From Ignavibacteria bacterium (GTDB taxonomy: Bacteria > Bacteroidota > Ignavibacteria > UBA10030): a stretch of DNA of 61,613 nucleotides. Positions 18,348 to 27,288 of the stretch are shown piece after piece. Both the position numbers and the translations under genes were made by a program. Position 1 is the stretch's first letter. Each line of letters begins with the position of its first letter. The stretch spans positions 1-61,613 of the forward strand of contig VGVZ01000018.1 in NCBI GenBank assembly GCA_016873805.1, written 5' to 3'. The notes beneath the pieces were generated by a model. The model did no database searches. It was not told the DNA's origin and was given only the letters and a program-made list of their open reading frames with translations.

Positions 18348-19692
18348 CCGATTGATCGCCTTGTCGATCATTCTCACCTCGGTCGCTGTTGCACAGTTCC
18401 CCTTTGCAACGCCGGAACTCGCTCGCAACGAATTCCAGATCTCCTTCGAAGCGATCCCTGTGTTCGAGAGTGACACGAGCATCGCCTGCGTTTATCTTCA
18501 TTACCGAATTCCACAGAATTTTTTCATCTATGTGCGAAATCCCGACCTCACCGATCCCCGTCTGTATGTCGGGCGGGGCGAGCTGCTCGTCGAGTTGATT
18601 GACGAGAGGAATGTGACCGCTGCGCGACTGATCAGGCCCCTGGTCGTCACACGCAATGCCGTCCCCGAAGCCACACTGCTCGAAGACGATCTTCAGGGAT
18701 TTATCCGATTGACCGTTCCGGCCGGAACATATCAAATCTATTTCTCTGTCGAGGACGGTGAGTCGGATCGGAAATTCACGAGCAGAGAGCACAAAGTCAC
18801 CACACGAGCAGGGACAAGCGATGCGCTCGATCTTTCGTACCCGATGTTCGTTCGGAAAGAGATTCCCAAACCGGGAGAAGGTCCGACCTACGTTCCTCTG
18901 AACTATGGAACGGATGCCTTGTTCGGAACGGCGGCAGGATTTGGGTACCTCGTCCAGGTGCGAGTGGAGCCCCGTGCTCATGATCTCCTCGCGCAATGGA
19001 AACTCACGAACGAACGCTCACTCAGCGGACTGGACCCCCTCGAATTCTCGGGGAACACGTATGAAATTCAGAACGGATTCCTCAAGTACGTGGAAGGAAC
19101 GGATCGGATCGTGTATCACGTCGACCCGACACCGGCCCCCTGGTCACTCCTGTTTATCCCCCTGCCTCTCGAAAAGCTCGAACAGGGCCGATGCACATTC
19201 GATTTGACGCTCACGCGCGGGGCAAGCACTCGAAAGTTCTCGGCCTCGTTCGCCGTACACTGGCCCAAAAAACCGCTTTCGCTTCGCACCATTGCACTGG
19301 CGATCGACGCACTCCATGTGATTGCCACCAAGGAAGAGGTCGATCGACTCCGTTCTTTCTCCATCGCCCGTCAGGCGAAGGCCTTTTATGATTTCTGGCG
19401 AGGACGCGATCCGGATACGACGACCGCGTACAACGAACTGATGGCCGAATACTACCGCCGCGTCGACCATGCCCTTCGAAGTTTTTCTATCAGTCGTGAA
19501 ACGGATGGATACAAAACCGATCGGGGAAAGGTTTTTATCCTCTACGGCGCCCCCACGCGCAGCGACCGACTGCTCGGACCGAATCTTGTCCCCACCGAGG
19601 TATGGATCTACGAACATCTTCGGAAGCGATTCATCTTCACAGATCCAAGGAAGACAGGGGCATTTGTTCTGATGTCAACGGAAGTGCTATGA
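18328..19692 (+). CDS. GWxTD domain-containing secreted protein
   Basis: The 454-residue protein has an N-terminal signal peptide (about 1-22), a beta-rich middle, a helical stretch (about 330-385) and the C-terminal GWxTD domain. The motif reads GYKTDRGKVFILYG (394-407), so the defining Trp is Tyr. It is followed by a GAP turn and EVWIYEH. The family is typical of FCB-group bacteria and is functionally uncharacterised; it is probably periplasmic. The ATG at 18328 overlaps the preceding gene by 20 bp. An in-frame ATG at 18313 is equally possible, and neither has a strong ribosome-binding site. The stop overlaps pdxA (ATGA). Confidence 0.85.
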   Translation: MIFTSVSRLIALSIILTSVAVAQFPFATPELARNEFQISFEAIPVFESDTSIACVYLHYRIPQNFFIYVRNPDLTDPRLYVGRGELLVELIDERNVTAARLIRPLVVTRNAVPEATLLEDDLQGFIRLTVPAGTYQIYFSVEDGESDRKFTSREHKVTTRAGTSDALDLSYPMFVRKEIPKPGEGPTYVPLNYGTDALFGTAAGFGYLVQVRVEPRAHDLLAQWKLTNERSLSGLDPLEFSGNTYEIQNGFLKYVEGTDRIVYHVDPTPAPWSLLFIPLPLEKLEQGRCTFDLTLTRGASTRKFSASFAVHWPKKPLSLRTIALAIDALHVIATKEEVDRLRSFSIARQAKAFYDFWRGRDPDTTTAYNELMAEYYRRVDHALRSFSISRETDGYKTDRGKVFILYGAPTRSDRLLGPNLVPTEVWIYEHLRKRFIFTDPRKTGAFVLMSTEVL

Positions 19693-20684
19693 AGCCAATC
19701 ATCGCAATCACGATCGGGGATTTCAACGGCATCGGTCCCGAGATCGCCCTGAAGAGTGCATTCCATCCTACCGTGAAGCGCATCTGCACACCTCTGTTGG
19801 TCGGTCCCCTGAATGTCTTCGATCACGTGCGGAAGCAATTCCGACTGAAGGTCAAGCTGGAGAAAGCGCTCTTTCCGGCAATTCCGAAGAGTGCCCTTCC
19901 GATCGTCGACATCGGCGATGGAATCTGGGCAGATGTCCAATACGGACAGGTGACCCGTGCCGGAGGTCGTTCCGCCGGGGCGGCGATCGAGCACGCCGTC
20001 GCGCTCTGCCAGGCCGGAGAGGCAGCCGGAATGGTAACCGCACCGGTGTCCAAAGAGGCGTTGACTCTCGCCGGGTACAGCTTTCCGGGGCAAACAGAAA
20101 TGATCGCGCTCCTGAGCCGTTCACTCCGGTTCGCGATGATGCTCGTTTCCGACAAGATGAGAATCGGGCTCATCACAACACACTTGCCCCTCGGCGCGGT
20201 CCCGACGAATCTCTCCATGGAGCGGGTGCACGAGAAAATCTCGGTGGTTCACGAAGCGCTGCAGAGAGACTATCGAATCCGGAAACCGCGCATCGCCGTG
20301 CTCGCGCTCAATCCTCATGCCGGAGAAGGTGGGATGCTTGGGAACGAAGAGATGGAGATCATCATCCCGTCGCTGGATCAATTGAAATCGGATGGGATTG
20401 CCGCGGAGGGACCATTTGCGGCAGACGCGTTTTTCGGTACACACCAGTATGAACGGTTTGACGCCGTCATGGCGATGTATCATGACCAGGGTCTGATCCC
20501 CATGAAGATGACCGGATTCGAGAAGGGAGTGAATTTCTCCGCAGGACTTCAGATCGTGAGGACATCCCCCGATCATGGAACGGCCTTCGACATTGCAGGA
20601 AAAGGGAAGGCAAACATCGCAAGCATGGTGGAAGCAATCAAGCTCGCTGTTCTGTTCTCAAGAAACCGAACGAGAGGAACTTGA
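19689..20684 (+). CDS. pdxA: 4-hydroxythreonine-4-phosphate dehydrogenase
   Basis: The 331-residue enzyme of the DXP-dependent pyridoxal 5'-phosphate pathway begins with the PdxA signature ITIGDFNGIGPEIALKS. It contains YSFPGQTE, the metal-binding region LALNPHAGEGG and AMYHDQGLIPMK. It oxidises 4-phosphohydroxy-L-threonine using NAD+ and a divalent metal. The ATG overlaps the GWxTD stop by 4 bp. PdxA2-like paralogues acting on other substrates exist, but the length and motifs suit PdxA. Confidence 0.93.
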   Translation: MKPIIAITIGDFNGIGPEIALKSAFHPTVKRICTPLLVGPLNVFDHVRKQFRLKVKLEKALFPAIPKSALPIVDIGDGIWADVQYGQVTRAGGRSAGAAIEHAVALCQAGEAAGMVTAPVSKEALTLAGYSFPGQTEMIALLSRSLRFAMMLVSDKMRIGLITTHLPLGAVPTNLSMERVHEKISVVHEALQRDYRIRKPRIAVLALNPHAGEGGMLGNEEMEIIIPSLDQLKSDGIAAEGPFAADAFFGTHQYERFDAVMAMYHDQGLIPMKMTGFEKGVNFSAGLQIVRTSPDHGTAFDIAGKGKANIASMVEAIKLAVLFSRNRTRGT

Positions 20685-20688
20685 AACG

Positions 20689-21354
20689 ATGATTGCATTG
20701 CACGACATCTCGGTGAGTTTCGACGGACAACACGTGCTGAACAGGATCAACTTCAGCATGAAGACGGGGGAGTTCCTCTACCTCGTCGGACCTACGGGAT
20801 CGGGGAAAAGCACTCTTCTCCGCCTTCTCTACATGGATCTCAAACCTGAACATGGATATGTCCGATTCGAAGAATTCGATTCCAACACGATCAAGGATCG
20901 TGACATTCCCTATCTTCGTCGACGACTCGGCATCGTCTTCCAGGATTTCAAGCTGCTGGAAGATCGGAACATCTATGATAACGTTGCGTTTGCCTTGCAC
21001 GTCACGAACACACCCGGAACGGAAATTCGCAAGCGAGTCCTCCATCTGCTCGCCGATGTCGGCCTCAGCCACAAACGAAGCCACAGGCCACATGAACTGT
21101 CGGGAGGCGAACAGCAGCGCGTGGTGATTGCGCGTGCGCTCGTCAATTCACCTGTACTGCTCCTCGCCGATGAACCAACGGGCAACCTTGACCCGACGGC
21201 ATCGGCGGAAATCGTGGAGTTGTTGAGGAAGATCAACATGCGCGGGACGGCCGTGCTCATGGCCACTCACAACTACGAAATCGTCCGGAAGTACCCCGCG
21301 CGTATTGTTCAAATCAAGGAAGGCGCACTGCAGGAAGTCGAAATCCGTAAGTAA
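20689..21354 (+). CDS. ftsE: Cell-division ATP-binding protein FtsE
   Basis: The 221-residue ABC ATPase has Walker A GPTGSGKS (34-41), the Q-loop in VFQDFKLLEDRNIYDN (FtsE-like), the signature LSGGEQQR, and Walker B LLLADEPTGNLDP. FtsE with membrane partner FtsX controls periplasmic peptidoglycan hydrolases at the divisome. ftsX is not adjacent, since the next gene is convergent, so it must be elsewhere. It begins 4 bp after pdxA. A LolD-like role is possible, but the Q-loop sequence favours FtsE. Confidence 0.85.
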   Translation: MIALHDISVSFDGQHVLNRINFSMKTGEFLYLVGPTGSGKSTLLRLLYMDLKPEHGYVRFEEFDSNTIKDRDIPYLRRRLGIVFQDFKLLEDRNIYDNVAFALHVTNTPGTEIRKRVLHLLADVGLSHKRSHRPHELSGGEQQRVVIARALVNSPVLLLADEPTGNLDPTASAEIVELLRKINMRGTAVLMATHNYEIVRKYPARIVQIKEGALQEVEIRK

Positions 21355-21373
21355 AAGCCCCCACTTTCGGGAT

Positions 21374-21604
21374 TCATCGCACCTGTTCGACTCTTCTCAC
21401 GTCTGCGTGGTCGGCGAGAATTGCCCGTTCGATCCCCGCCCGCAACGTCATCGTCGACATCGGACAACACTCACATGATCCGACCAAACGGACCTCGACG
21501 ATACGGTCTTCAGTAATCCGCACGAATGCGACATCCCCACCGTCGACATGGAGAAACGGGCGGATGCGTTGGAGACTCTCTTCAATTCCCTCGGGCGTTA
21601 CCAT
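21374..21604 (-). CDS. NifU C-terminal-domain Fe-S scaffold/carrier protein
   Basis: This 76-residue single-domain protein matches the NifU C-terminal domain: RPFLHVDGGDVAFV followed by GSCECCPMSTMTLRAGIE. The cluster-binding CxxC is C44/C47, with an extra Cys at 46. It would assemble or carry an Fe-S cluster in the cytoplasm. It starts 5 bp after the mrp stop, so the two are surely one operon. It converges on ftsE. Confidence 0.9.
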   Translation of the reverse strand: MVTPEGIEESLQRIRPFLHVDGGDVAFVRITEDRIVEVRLVGSCECCPMSTMTLRAGIERAILADHADVRRVEQVR

Positions 21605-21609
21605 GTTCG

Positions 21610-22707
21610 TTAGTTTCGAGAACCGATGAGAATTTCGACCTTCGGAAGCGGGGGTGAGGCGACGTTCTGGATAGAGATCTGAGCCGCCATGTTCCGCGCA
21701 ACGCTTCGAATGGCTTCGCTGTAAGACGAAGTGGGCTCACCCGCAACAATCGGCACGCCTTTGTCTCCCCCCACGCGAATTGCGCTGTTGAGCGGAATCT
21801 CGCCAAGATACGGTACGCCGAGCTGCTCGGCTGTCCGTTTCCCCCCGCCGTTGTCGAAGATATGCTCCCGGTGTCCACAATTCGTGCAGAGATAGTAGCT
21901 CATATTCTCGACAACTCCCAGAATGGGCACGTTGACTTTTGTGAACATGACGAGGCCTTTTCTTGCATCGGCCAACGCGACGTCTTGCGGCGTTGTCACG
22001 ATCACGGCTCCGGTGAGGGGGATCGTCTGAACCAACGTGAGCTGGATATCTCCGGTCCCCGGCGGCAGATCAAAGATCAGATAGTCGAGTTGCCCCCAAT
22101 CGACATCCGACATGAATTGCTTCACGGCGCCGCTCGCCATCGGGCCGCGCCAGATCACAGCCTGCATCGGATCAACGAGGAATCCAATCGACATGATCTT
22201 CACACCGTATTTCTCAAGAGGTAAGAGTTTCTGGTGAGACATCTTTGGCCGTTCGTTGATACCGAACATGAGGGGAGCGCTCGGGCCGTAGACATCGGTA
22301 TCAACCAGCCCCACCCGAGCGCCGTCAGCGGCGAGCGAAACGGCGAGATTCACAGCGACAGTCGATTTGCCGACCCCTCCTTTTCCGCTCGTAACAGCCA
22401 ACGTGTTCCGTACGCCGGGGAGAATCGCTTCCTTCCTGCCATCGGTGTGAGAAACAACGTTCGAGGTGATCTCGACATCCACCTTCTTCACACCCTCGAT
22501 TTCCTTTTTTATCACCCGCTCGCATTCGCTCTTGAATTGATCTCGGACCGGGCACGCCGGTGTTGTGAGCTGCAGCTTGAACCTCACAGTCTCCTCATCG
22601 ATCTGCAGATCCTTCACAAATCCGAGGGTCACAATATCGCGATGGAGATCCGGATCTCGGACCTGCCGCAGAACATTCAGGATGTTTTCCTCCGTGCGCT
22701 TCAGCAT
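21610..22707 (-). CDS. mrp: Mrp/NBP35 family Fe-S cluster carrier ATPase
   Basis: The 365-residue protein combines an N-terminal MIP18/DUF59 domain (about 5-85, including DPDLHRDIVTLGFV) with a deviant-Walker-A P-loop ATPase (SGKGGVGKS, 107-115). The cluster-binding CxxC is C274/C277. Mrp/ApbC proteins hold and transfer [4Fe-4S] clusters. AGGAG lies 5 nt before the ATG. The downstream NifU-type gene reinforces the Fe-S assembly role. Confidence 0.94.
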   Translation of the reverse strand: MLKRTEENILNVLRQVRDPDLHRDIVTLGFVKDLQIDEETVRFKLQLTTPACPVRDQFKSECERVIKKEIEGVKKVDVEITSNVVSHTDGRKEAILPGVRNTLAVTSGKGGVGKSTVAVNLAVSLAADGARVGLVDTDVYGPSAPLMFGINERPKMSHQKLLPLEKYGVKIMSIGFLVDPMQAVIWRGPMASGAVKQFMSDVDWGQLDYLIFDLPPGTGDIQLTLVQTIPLTGAVIVTTPQDVALADARKGLVMFTKVNVPILGVVENMSYYLCTNCGHREHIFDNGGGKRTAEQLGVPYLGEIPLNSAIRVGGDKGVPIVAGEPTSSYSEAIRSVARNMAAQISIQNVASPPLPKVEILIGSRN

Positions 22708-22799
22708 CAGTACTCCTCATGTGAATTGTTCGACTGGATCACTCTATCTCCTTTCAACAGCACGGGGACGCCGGCCGTTCCGGGGCTGCACGATGCGGG

Positions 22800-24227
22800 T
22801 CATCCCTTGATGACTCCAATCGGAACGAGCTTTGCGACTTTCCTCGATATTCCGGCGTTGTGAACAACGTCGACGACGAGACTCACATCCTTGTAGGCGT
22901 TGGGATTTTCCTCCGTGAGTCCGCTTTTTGACGCTCCACGCACATGAATCCCTTTCGCTTTCAAATCACTGATCAACCTGTCGGCGGTGATTTCCTTCTT
23001 GGCGGCATGACGGCTCTTCGCACGTCCTGCTCCGTGACAGGTCGAGCCAAAAGTCTCCTCCATCGCCTGCTCGGTCCCCACGAGGACGTACGAACATGTT
23101 CCCATACTCCCCGGAATGAGAACGGGTTGACCGACTTCAAAGTAGTCCTTCGGAATGTCGGGGCGGTGCCGGGGAAACGCTCTCGTCGCGCCTTTGCGGT
23201 GGACGAGAACGTTTCTTCGCCCGCCGTCGATTTTGTGCTCTTCGATCTTGGCGATGTTATGCGCGACATCGTACACAACGTTGAGTCTTCCCTCCCCCAT
23301 GACGCGATGGAAGGCCTCTCTCACCCAATGGGATATCATCTGACGATTGGCAAAGGCAAAATTGGCCGCGGCGCCCATCGCCGCGAGATAATCCTGTCCC
23401 TCCTGCGAGGAAACCGGAACACAGGCCAGCTGGCGATCAACAATCTGAATTCCGTACTTCTTCATCCCCAGTTGCATGATATCAAGGTAATCGGTACACA
23501 CCTGATGACCCAATCCTCGCGATCCCGTGTGGATGAGCACCACAATCTGGTCCATCCAAAGTCCGAATGCCTTCGCCGTCTCGGCATCGAATACTTCGGC
23601 AACGTACTGTATTTCAGCGAAGTGGTTGCCGGACCCAAGTGTACCGAGTTGATCACGTCCCCGCTGCTTTGCGCGTTGGCTGACCTTTGCCGGATTGGCC
23701 CCCGCGATCCTCCCCGTTTCCTCAATGTGATCAAGATCAGCGGCAAATCCGTATCCGGATTTCACCGCCCAGTGAGCCCCTTCCTCAAGAACCTTCTCGA
23801 GTTCGTCGTAACTCAGGTTGCCGATGATACCGCTCTTCCCGGTGCCGCAGGGAATATCCCGAAACATCTGATTCAGCAGCGGATCGAGTTGCTTCTGCAC
23901 CTGCTCGAGTCGGAAGGGGGAAGCCAGCAAGCGCACGCCGCAATTGATATCAAATCCCACACCCCCTGCGGAGACTACACCCGTTTTGAGATCTGAAGCA
24001 GCAACGCCGCCGATGGCAAAGCCGTATCCCTGATGGGCATCGGGCATCGCCAGCGAGCGGCCGACAAGTCCCGGGAGCGTCGCGACGTTCGCGACCTGCA
24101 TCATCGTCTGGTCCTTTTCGATTGCCTTGACGAGCTCATCATCGGCGTAGATGAGTCCCTCGATGTTCATTCCCGCACGGAATGACTTCGGCACGACGTA
24201 GCGGTATTCTCCAATCTTGCGGAGCAT
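22800..24227 (-). CDS. rtcB: RNA-splicing ligase RtcB (3'-phosphate/cyclic phosphate to 5'-OH)
   Basis: The 475-residue GTP- and Mn2+-dependent ligase joins RNA 3'-phosphate or 2',3'-cyclic phosphate ends to 5'-OH ends. The metal and guanylylation residues can be located by analogy with the archaeal enzyme: D93 and C96 (GFDINCGVR), H202 (GSGNHFAEIQ), H233 (LIHTGSRG), H323 (YDVAHN) and the GMP-accepting H398 (CHGAGR). It lies 9 bp after the archease gene, its known activator. No RtcA or RtcR is seen nearby. Confidence 0.96.
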   Translation of the reverse strand: MLRKIGEYRYVVPKSFRAGMNIEGLIYADDELVKAIEKDQTMMQVANVATLPGLVGRSLAMPDAHQGYGFAIGGVAASDLKTGVVSAGGVGFDINCGVRLLASPFRLEQVQKQLDPLLNQMFRDIPCGTGKSGIIGNLSYDELEKVLEEGAHWAVKSGYGFAADLDHIEETGRIAGANPAKVSQRAKQRGRDQLGTLGSGNHFAEIQYVAEVFDAETAKAFGLWMDQIVVLIHTGSRGLGHQVCTDYLDIMQLGMKKYGIQIVDRQLACVPVSSQEGQDYLAAMGAAANFAFANRQMISHWVREAFHRVMGEGRLNVVYDVAHNIAKIEEHKIDGGRRNVLVHRKGATRAFPRHRPDIPKDYFEVGQPVLIPGSMGTCSYVLVGTEQAMEETFGSTCHGAGRAKSRHAAKKEITADRLISDLKAKGIHVRGASKSGLTEENPNAYKDVSLVVDVVHNAGISRKVAKLVPIGVIKG

Positions 24228-24236
24228 CGAATGCCT

Positions 24237-24662
24237 TTAGATATCCACGACAAATGTTATTTCGACGATTCCATCGGGATGCTCAACGAACTTCAGCTCG
24301 TGATAGGTGATCGCCTTCACGTCGAGCTTCGCTGAGTGCTTCGCGACATCCCATCGTTCCCCGGTAACCGTTGCAGCAAGCGTGCTCGACGTCGCCGTCT
24401 GAACCTCGACGTCGGAGACGACGAATTTCTCTCCATCATAGAAATACAGCAGCTCGGACAGCCAACGAACAAAAAGCTGTTCTCGATCACTTCCCTCGAG
24501 ACGGACCTCTTTGCGCTCGTTCGATTCGACAGTGGTGCAGTCGACGATCAGCGAGAAGAGACCGCGTGCGGCCTTTGCAAACGCCTCTTCCCACGACCGC
24601 CCGCGAACCGAAATCCCGATGTCAGCCGGATGTTCAAAGATCCGATAGTCGTTCGATGGCAT
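24237..24662 (-). CDS. Archease (RtcB cofactor)
   Basis: The 141-residue protein has the archease signature FEHPADIGISVRGRSWEEAF near the N terminus, FVRWLSELLYFYDGEKFV in the middle, and the C-terminal acidic end EITFVVDI. Archease stimulates RtcB guanylylation and multiple turnover. It lies directly upstream of rtcB (9-bp gap) and 19 bp after purC, so RNA ligase and activator are co-expressed. Confidence 0.95.
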   Translation of the reverse strand: MPSNDYRIFEHPADIGISVRGRSWEEAFAKAARGLFSLIVDCTTVESNERKEVRLEGSDREQLFVRWLSELLYFYDGEKFVVSDVEVQTATSSTLAATVTGERWDVAKHSAKLDVKAITYHELKFVEHPDGIVEITFVVDI

Positions 24663-24681
24663 AACGGTCGGTCATCATGTG

Positions 24682-25587
24682 TCAGAACAGCTCCGTTCCG
24701 GTGATCCGTTTGAGCGCTTGAAGGTAGAGCGCCGAGGTCTTGTGAATAATCTCTTCCGGCAACTGCGGGCCGGGGGGTTTGCGATTGAAATTGATCGAAA
24801 TCAAATAGTCCCGTACGAATTGCTTGTCGAAACTCGGCTGGGATGTGCCGGGGCGGTACGTGCCCATCGGCCAGAATCGTGACGAATCGGGTGTGAGCAA
24901 CTCGTCGATCAGCATCAGATGATCGTTCTCATCCAGCCCGAATTCCATCTTCGTGTCGGCAATGATGATTTCCTTCTCGACTGCAATGCGCGCGCCACGT
25001 TCGAAAATGAGAAGCGCAATCTCGCGCATCTGTTCTGCAAGTTCGCGTCCGACGATCTCAACCATCTTCTCGAACGAGATGTTGATATCGTGCAATCCTA
25101 CCTCTTCCTTCGTCGCCGGCGTGAAGATCGGTTCATCGAGTTTCGACGATTCGACAAGCCCCTGCGTGAGCGGGATGCCGCATACCGAAGTGGATTCCTG
25201 ATACTCCGCCCAACCGGAGCCGGAGAGATAGCCGCGGACAACACATTCGACGGGAAGCGGTTTTGCTTTCCGGACAAGCATGCTGCGATCCTCCAACGCG
25301 TCCCAATATGGCTTGCATTCTGCAGGAAAGTCAAACACGATCGTTGAGACCAGATGATTCTTCACGATGTCTTGCATCTGCTCGAACCACCATTCCGAAA
25401 TCTTGGTGAGGACCTTTCCCTTGTACGGAATTCCCTGCGGCAGGATTACGTCGAAGGCAGAGAGACGATCCGTTGCCACGATCAGCAGGTGCTCCCCAAG
25501 ATCATACACGTCGCGAACCTTTCCTCGCTTGAGGAGCTTCAGTTTTGGAAAGTCTGTGGATGTCAAGACCGATTCTTGCGTTGCCAT
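24682..25587 (-). CDS. purC: Phosphoribosylaminoimidazole-succinocarboxamide synthase (SAICAR synthetase)
   Basis: The 301-residue purine-biosynthesis enzyme joins CAIR and aspartate using ATP. It shows the PurC signatures [14 protein letters not shown] near the N terminus, the [10 protein letters not shown] region, [10 protein letters not shown] and the Asp-containing IADTKMEFG. The length matches the longer bacterial/yeast-like class. No other pur gene is nearby, and it shares a transcription unit with archease and rtcB. Confidence 0.95.
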   Translation of the reverse strand: MATQESVLTSTDFPKLKLLKRGKVRDVYDLGEHLLIVATDRLSAFDVILPQGIPYKGKVLTKISEWWFEQMQDIVKNHLVSTIVFDFPAECKPYWDALEDRSMLVRKAKPLPVECVVRGYLSGSGWAEYQESTSVCGIPLTQGLVESSKLDEPIFTPATKEEVGLHDINISFEKMVEIVGRELAEQMREIALLIFERGARIAVEKEIIIADTKMEFGLDENDHLMLIDELLTPDSSRFWPMGTYRPGTSQPSFDKQFVRDYLISINFNRKPPGPQLPEEIIHKTSALYLQALKRITGTELF

Positions 25588-25634
25588 GAGTGAAACCGAG
25601 CTCCCGGCGGGGATGAATGTAAGATATCAAATAT

Positions 25635-26237
25635 TCAGACGAAGAGTACGTCGAGGACGAGTGCTTTCTGAAGTTGGAGCAGATAGTCCATACGGGAGAT
25701 TTCAATGGCGCCGTATCTTGAAAGATGCTCGGTGACGAATTGGGTGTCCAGGAGGACGAAGCCACGTTCCCGCAGACGTCCAACGAGAACGGCGAGCGCA
25801 ACTTTAGAGGCATCCGGCTCCTTGGAGAACATCGATTCCCCGAAGAATGCCCCGCCGAGCGCAACACCGTACAGACCACCGGCCAGGAGACCATCTTTCC
25901 ACGCCTCCACGCTGTGCGCGTATCCCTGGCGATGAAGCTCCAGATAGCATTCGACGATTTCTTCAGAGATCCAGGTTTCTTCCCGATCGGCGCAGGCCCG
26001 AATCGTTTGCTCGAACGCCGCGTTGATTCTTACCTGAAAGCTCTCCTGACGGAGGACGCGTCTCAGACTTCGCGGCACGGAAAACGATTCGAGATCGATA
26101 ATCCCTCGCCGTTCGGGCGAATACCAGGCGATCTCCCCTTCCTTCGAATCCGCCATCGGAAAATATCCATTGCGATATGCCACCAGAAGAAAATGGGGAT
26201 CGATGGCCTTCTTTTCCTGTCTTCTCGACCGCACCAT
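25635..26237 (-). CDS. aat: Leucyl/phenylalanyl-tRNA--protein transferase
   Basis: The 200-residue enzyme attaches Leu or Phe to proteins with N-terminal Arg or Lys, creating N-degrons for ClpS/ClpAP. It shows the family motifs YRNGYFPMAD, WYSPERRGII, GGLYGVALGGAFFGESMFS and LDTQF. I chose the ATG at 26237 because GGAGAGG lies 8 nt upstream. The in-frame ATG at 26276 would overlap the preceding gene. It is slightly shorter than E. coli Aat but keeps the core. Confidence 0.93.
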   Translation of the reverse strand: MVRSRRQEKKAIDPHFLLVAYRNGYFPMADSKEGEIAWYSPERRGIIDLESFSVPRSLRRVLRQESFQVRINAAFEQTIRACADREETWISEEIVECYLELHRQGYAHSVEAWKDGLLAGGLYGVALGGAFFGESMFSKEPDASKVALAVLVGRLRERGFVLLDTQFVTEHLSRYGAIEISRMDYLLQLQKALVLDVLFV

Positions 26238-26265
26238 TGATCTGACCTCTCCTGTCGCGACTGCA

Positions 26266-27288
26266 TCACGGTACATTCACGACGATCTTCCCGTAGCTCT
26301 TCCTGCTCTGGAGATGGGTATGAGCTTCAACAATCTGATCGAACGAGAACGTTCCTCCGATAATCGGGACAATCTTTTTCGACCGATACCACTTCCAGAT
26401 CTGGTCGACAGCGTCCCTCAGATATTCTTCCTTCTCGGAAAGAAAGTACAGATTGAAGCCGAGAATGCCGATATTCTTCGTGACCATTGCGGGGGGATAG
26501 AGGAGCGGAGCCGCGATGATTTCTCGCAGAGCTTTCAGCTTGTTGATGGTTCGCTCTCCCGCAACCGATGCGAATCCAAACAAAATGTATCGACCCATCG
26601 GGGCAAGAAGTCTCATGCCTTTCCGAATAATCGAACCTCCGACGGAATCAAACACAACGTCGACGCCATATCCCCCTGTACACGCTCGGGTTTCCCTCTC
26701 GAAATCGTCCCTCACGTAGTTGATGACGTGATCGGCTCCCAGTTGTTTCATCAGCTGCAGTTTCTGTTCGGAACTCGCTGTTGCGATCACTTCCAGACCA
26801 AGAAGCTTGGCCATTTGGATGGCGATCGTGCCTACTCCTCCACCGCCGGCGTGGATGAGGACTTTTTCTCCCCTTCGGACATTTGCGAGCGTGCAGAGTC
26901 CGTGATATGCCGTCAAACTCGTCACCATGAGAGACGCGGCGTCACCAAACGACATGGCCCGCGGGATCTTCCTCACATTCCGAGCCGGCGTTTTGGCCAA
27001 TTCCGCGTATCCGCCGAGCTGCGTAAATGCGACAACCCGATCACCGGGCCGGAAGTTCCTCACTCTTGCTCCCTTCTTCTCGACGATTCCCGCCACCTCG
27101 ATACCGGGAATCAACGGCGGTTTCGGAATCGACGGGTACACGCCGAGTCTGGCCATGATATCGGCGAAATTCAGACCGATCGCCTTGACCCTGATCAGAA
27201 CCTCTTCAGCAGAGATCACCGGATCCGGGACCTCTTTGAACTTCAACACGTCCGGTGCGCCGAATTTCGTCACGACCACCGCTTTCAC
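26266..27288 (-). CDS. MDR-family zinc-free oxidoreductase, NADPH:quinone reductase-like
   Basis: The 340-residue medium-chain dehydrogenase/reductase has the GroES-like domain ending in FRPGDRVVAFTQLGGYAE. The nucleotide fold includes the glycine-rich motif HAGGGGVGTIA. It lacks the structural-zinc Cys cluster, as in quinone oxidoreductases and VAT1/enoyl-reductase relatives. It starts at GTG (27288), with GGAGG 7 nt upstream, and overlaps the methyltransferase stop as GTGA. The substrate is unknown. Confidence 0.88.
   Translation of the reverse strand: MKAVVVTKFGAPDVLKFKEVPDPVISAEEVLIRVKAIGLNFADIMARLGVYPSIPKPPLIPGIEVAGIVEKKGARVRNFRPGDRVVAFTQLGGYAELAKTPARNVRKIPRAMSFGDAASLMVTSLTAYHGLCTLANVRRGEKVLIHAGGGGVGTIAIQMAKLLGLEVIATASSEQKLQLMKQLGADHVINYVRDDFERETRACTGGYGVDVVFDSVGGSIIRKGMRLLAPMGRYILFGFASVAGERTINKLKALREIIAAPLLYPPAMVTKNIGILGFNLYFLSEKEEYLRDAVDQIWKWYRSKKIVPIIGGTFSFDQIVEAHTHLQSRKSYGKIVVNVP

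Noticed and set aside
22944-23996. 350-codon plus-strand frame opposite rtcB
   Set aside because: rtcB on the minus strand retains every catalytic residue; the antisense frame has no homology signals.
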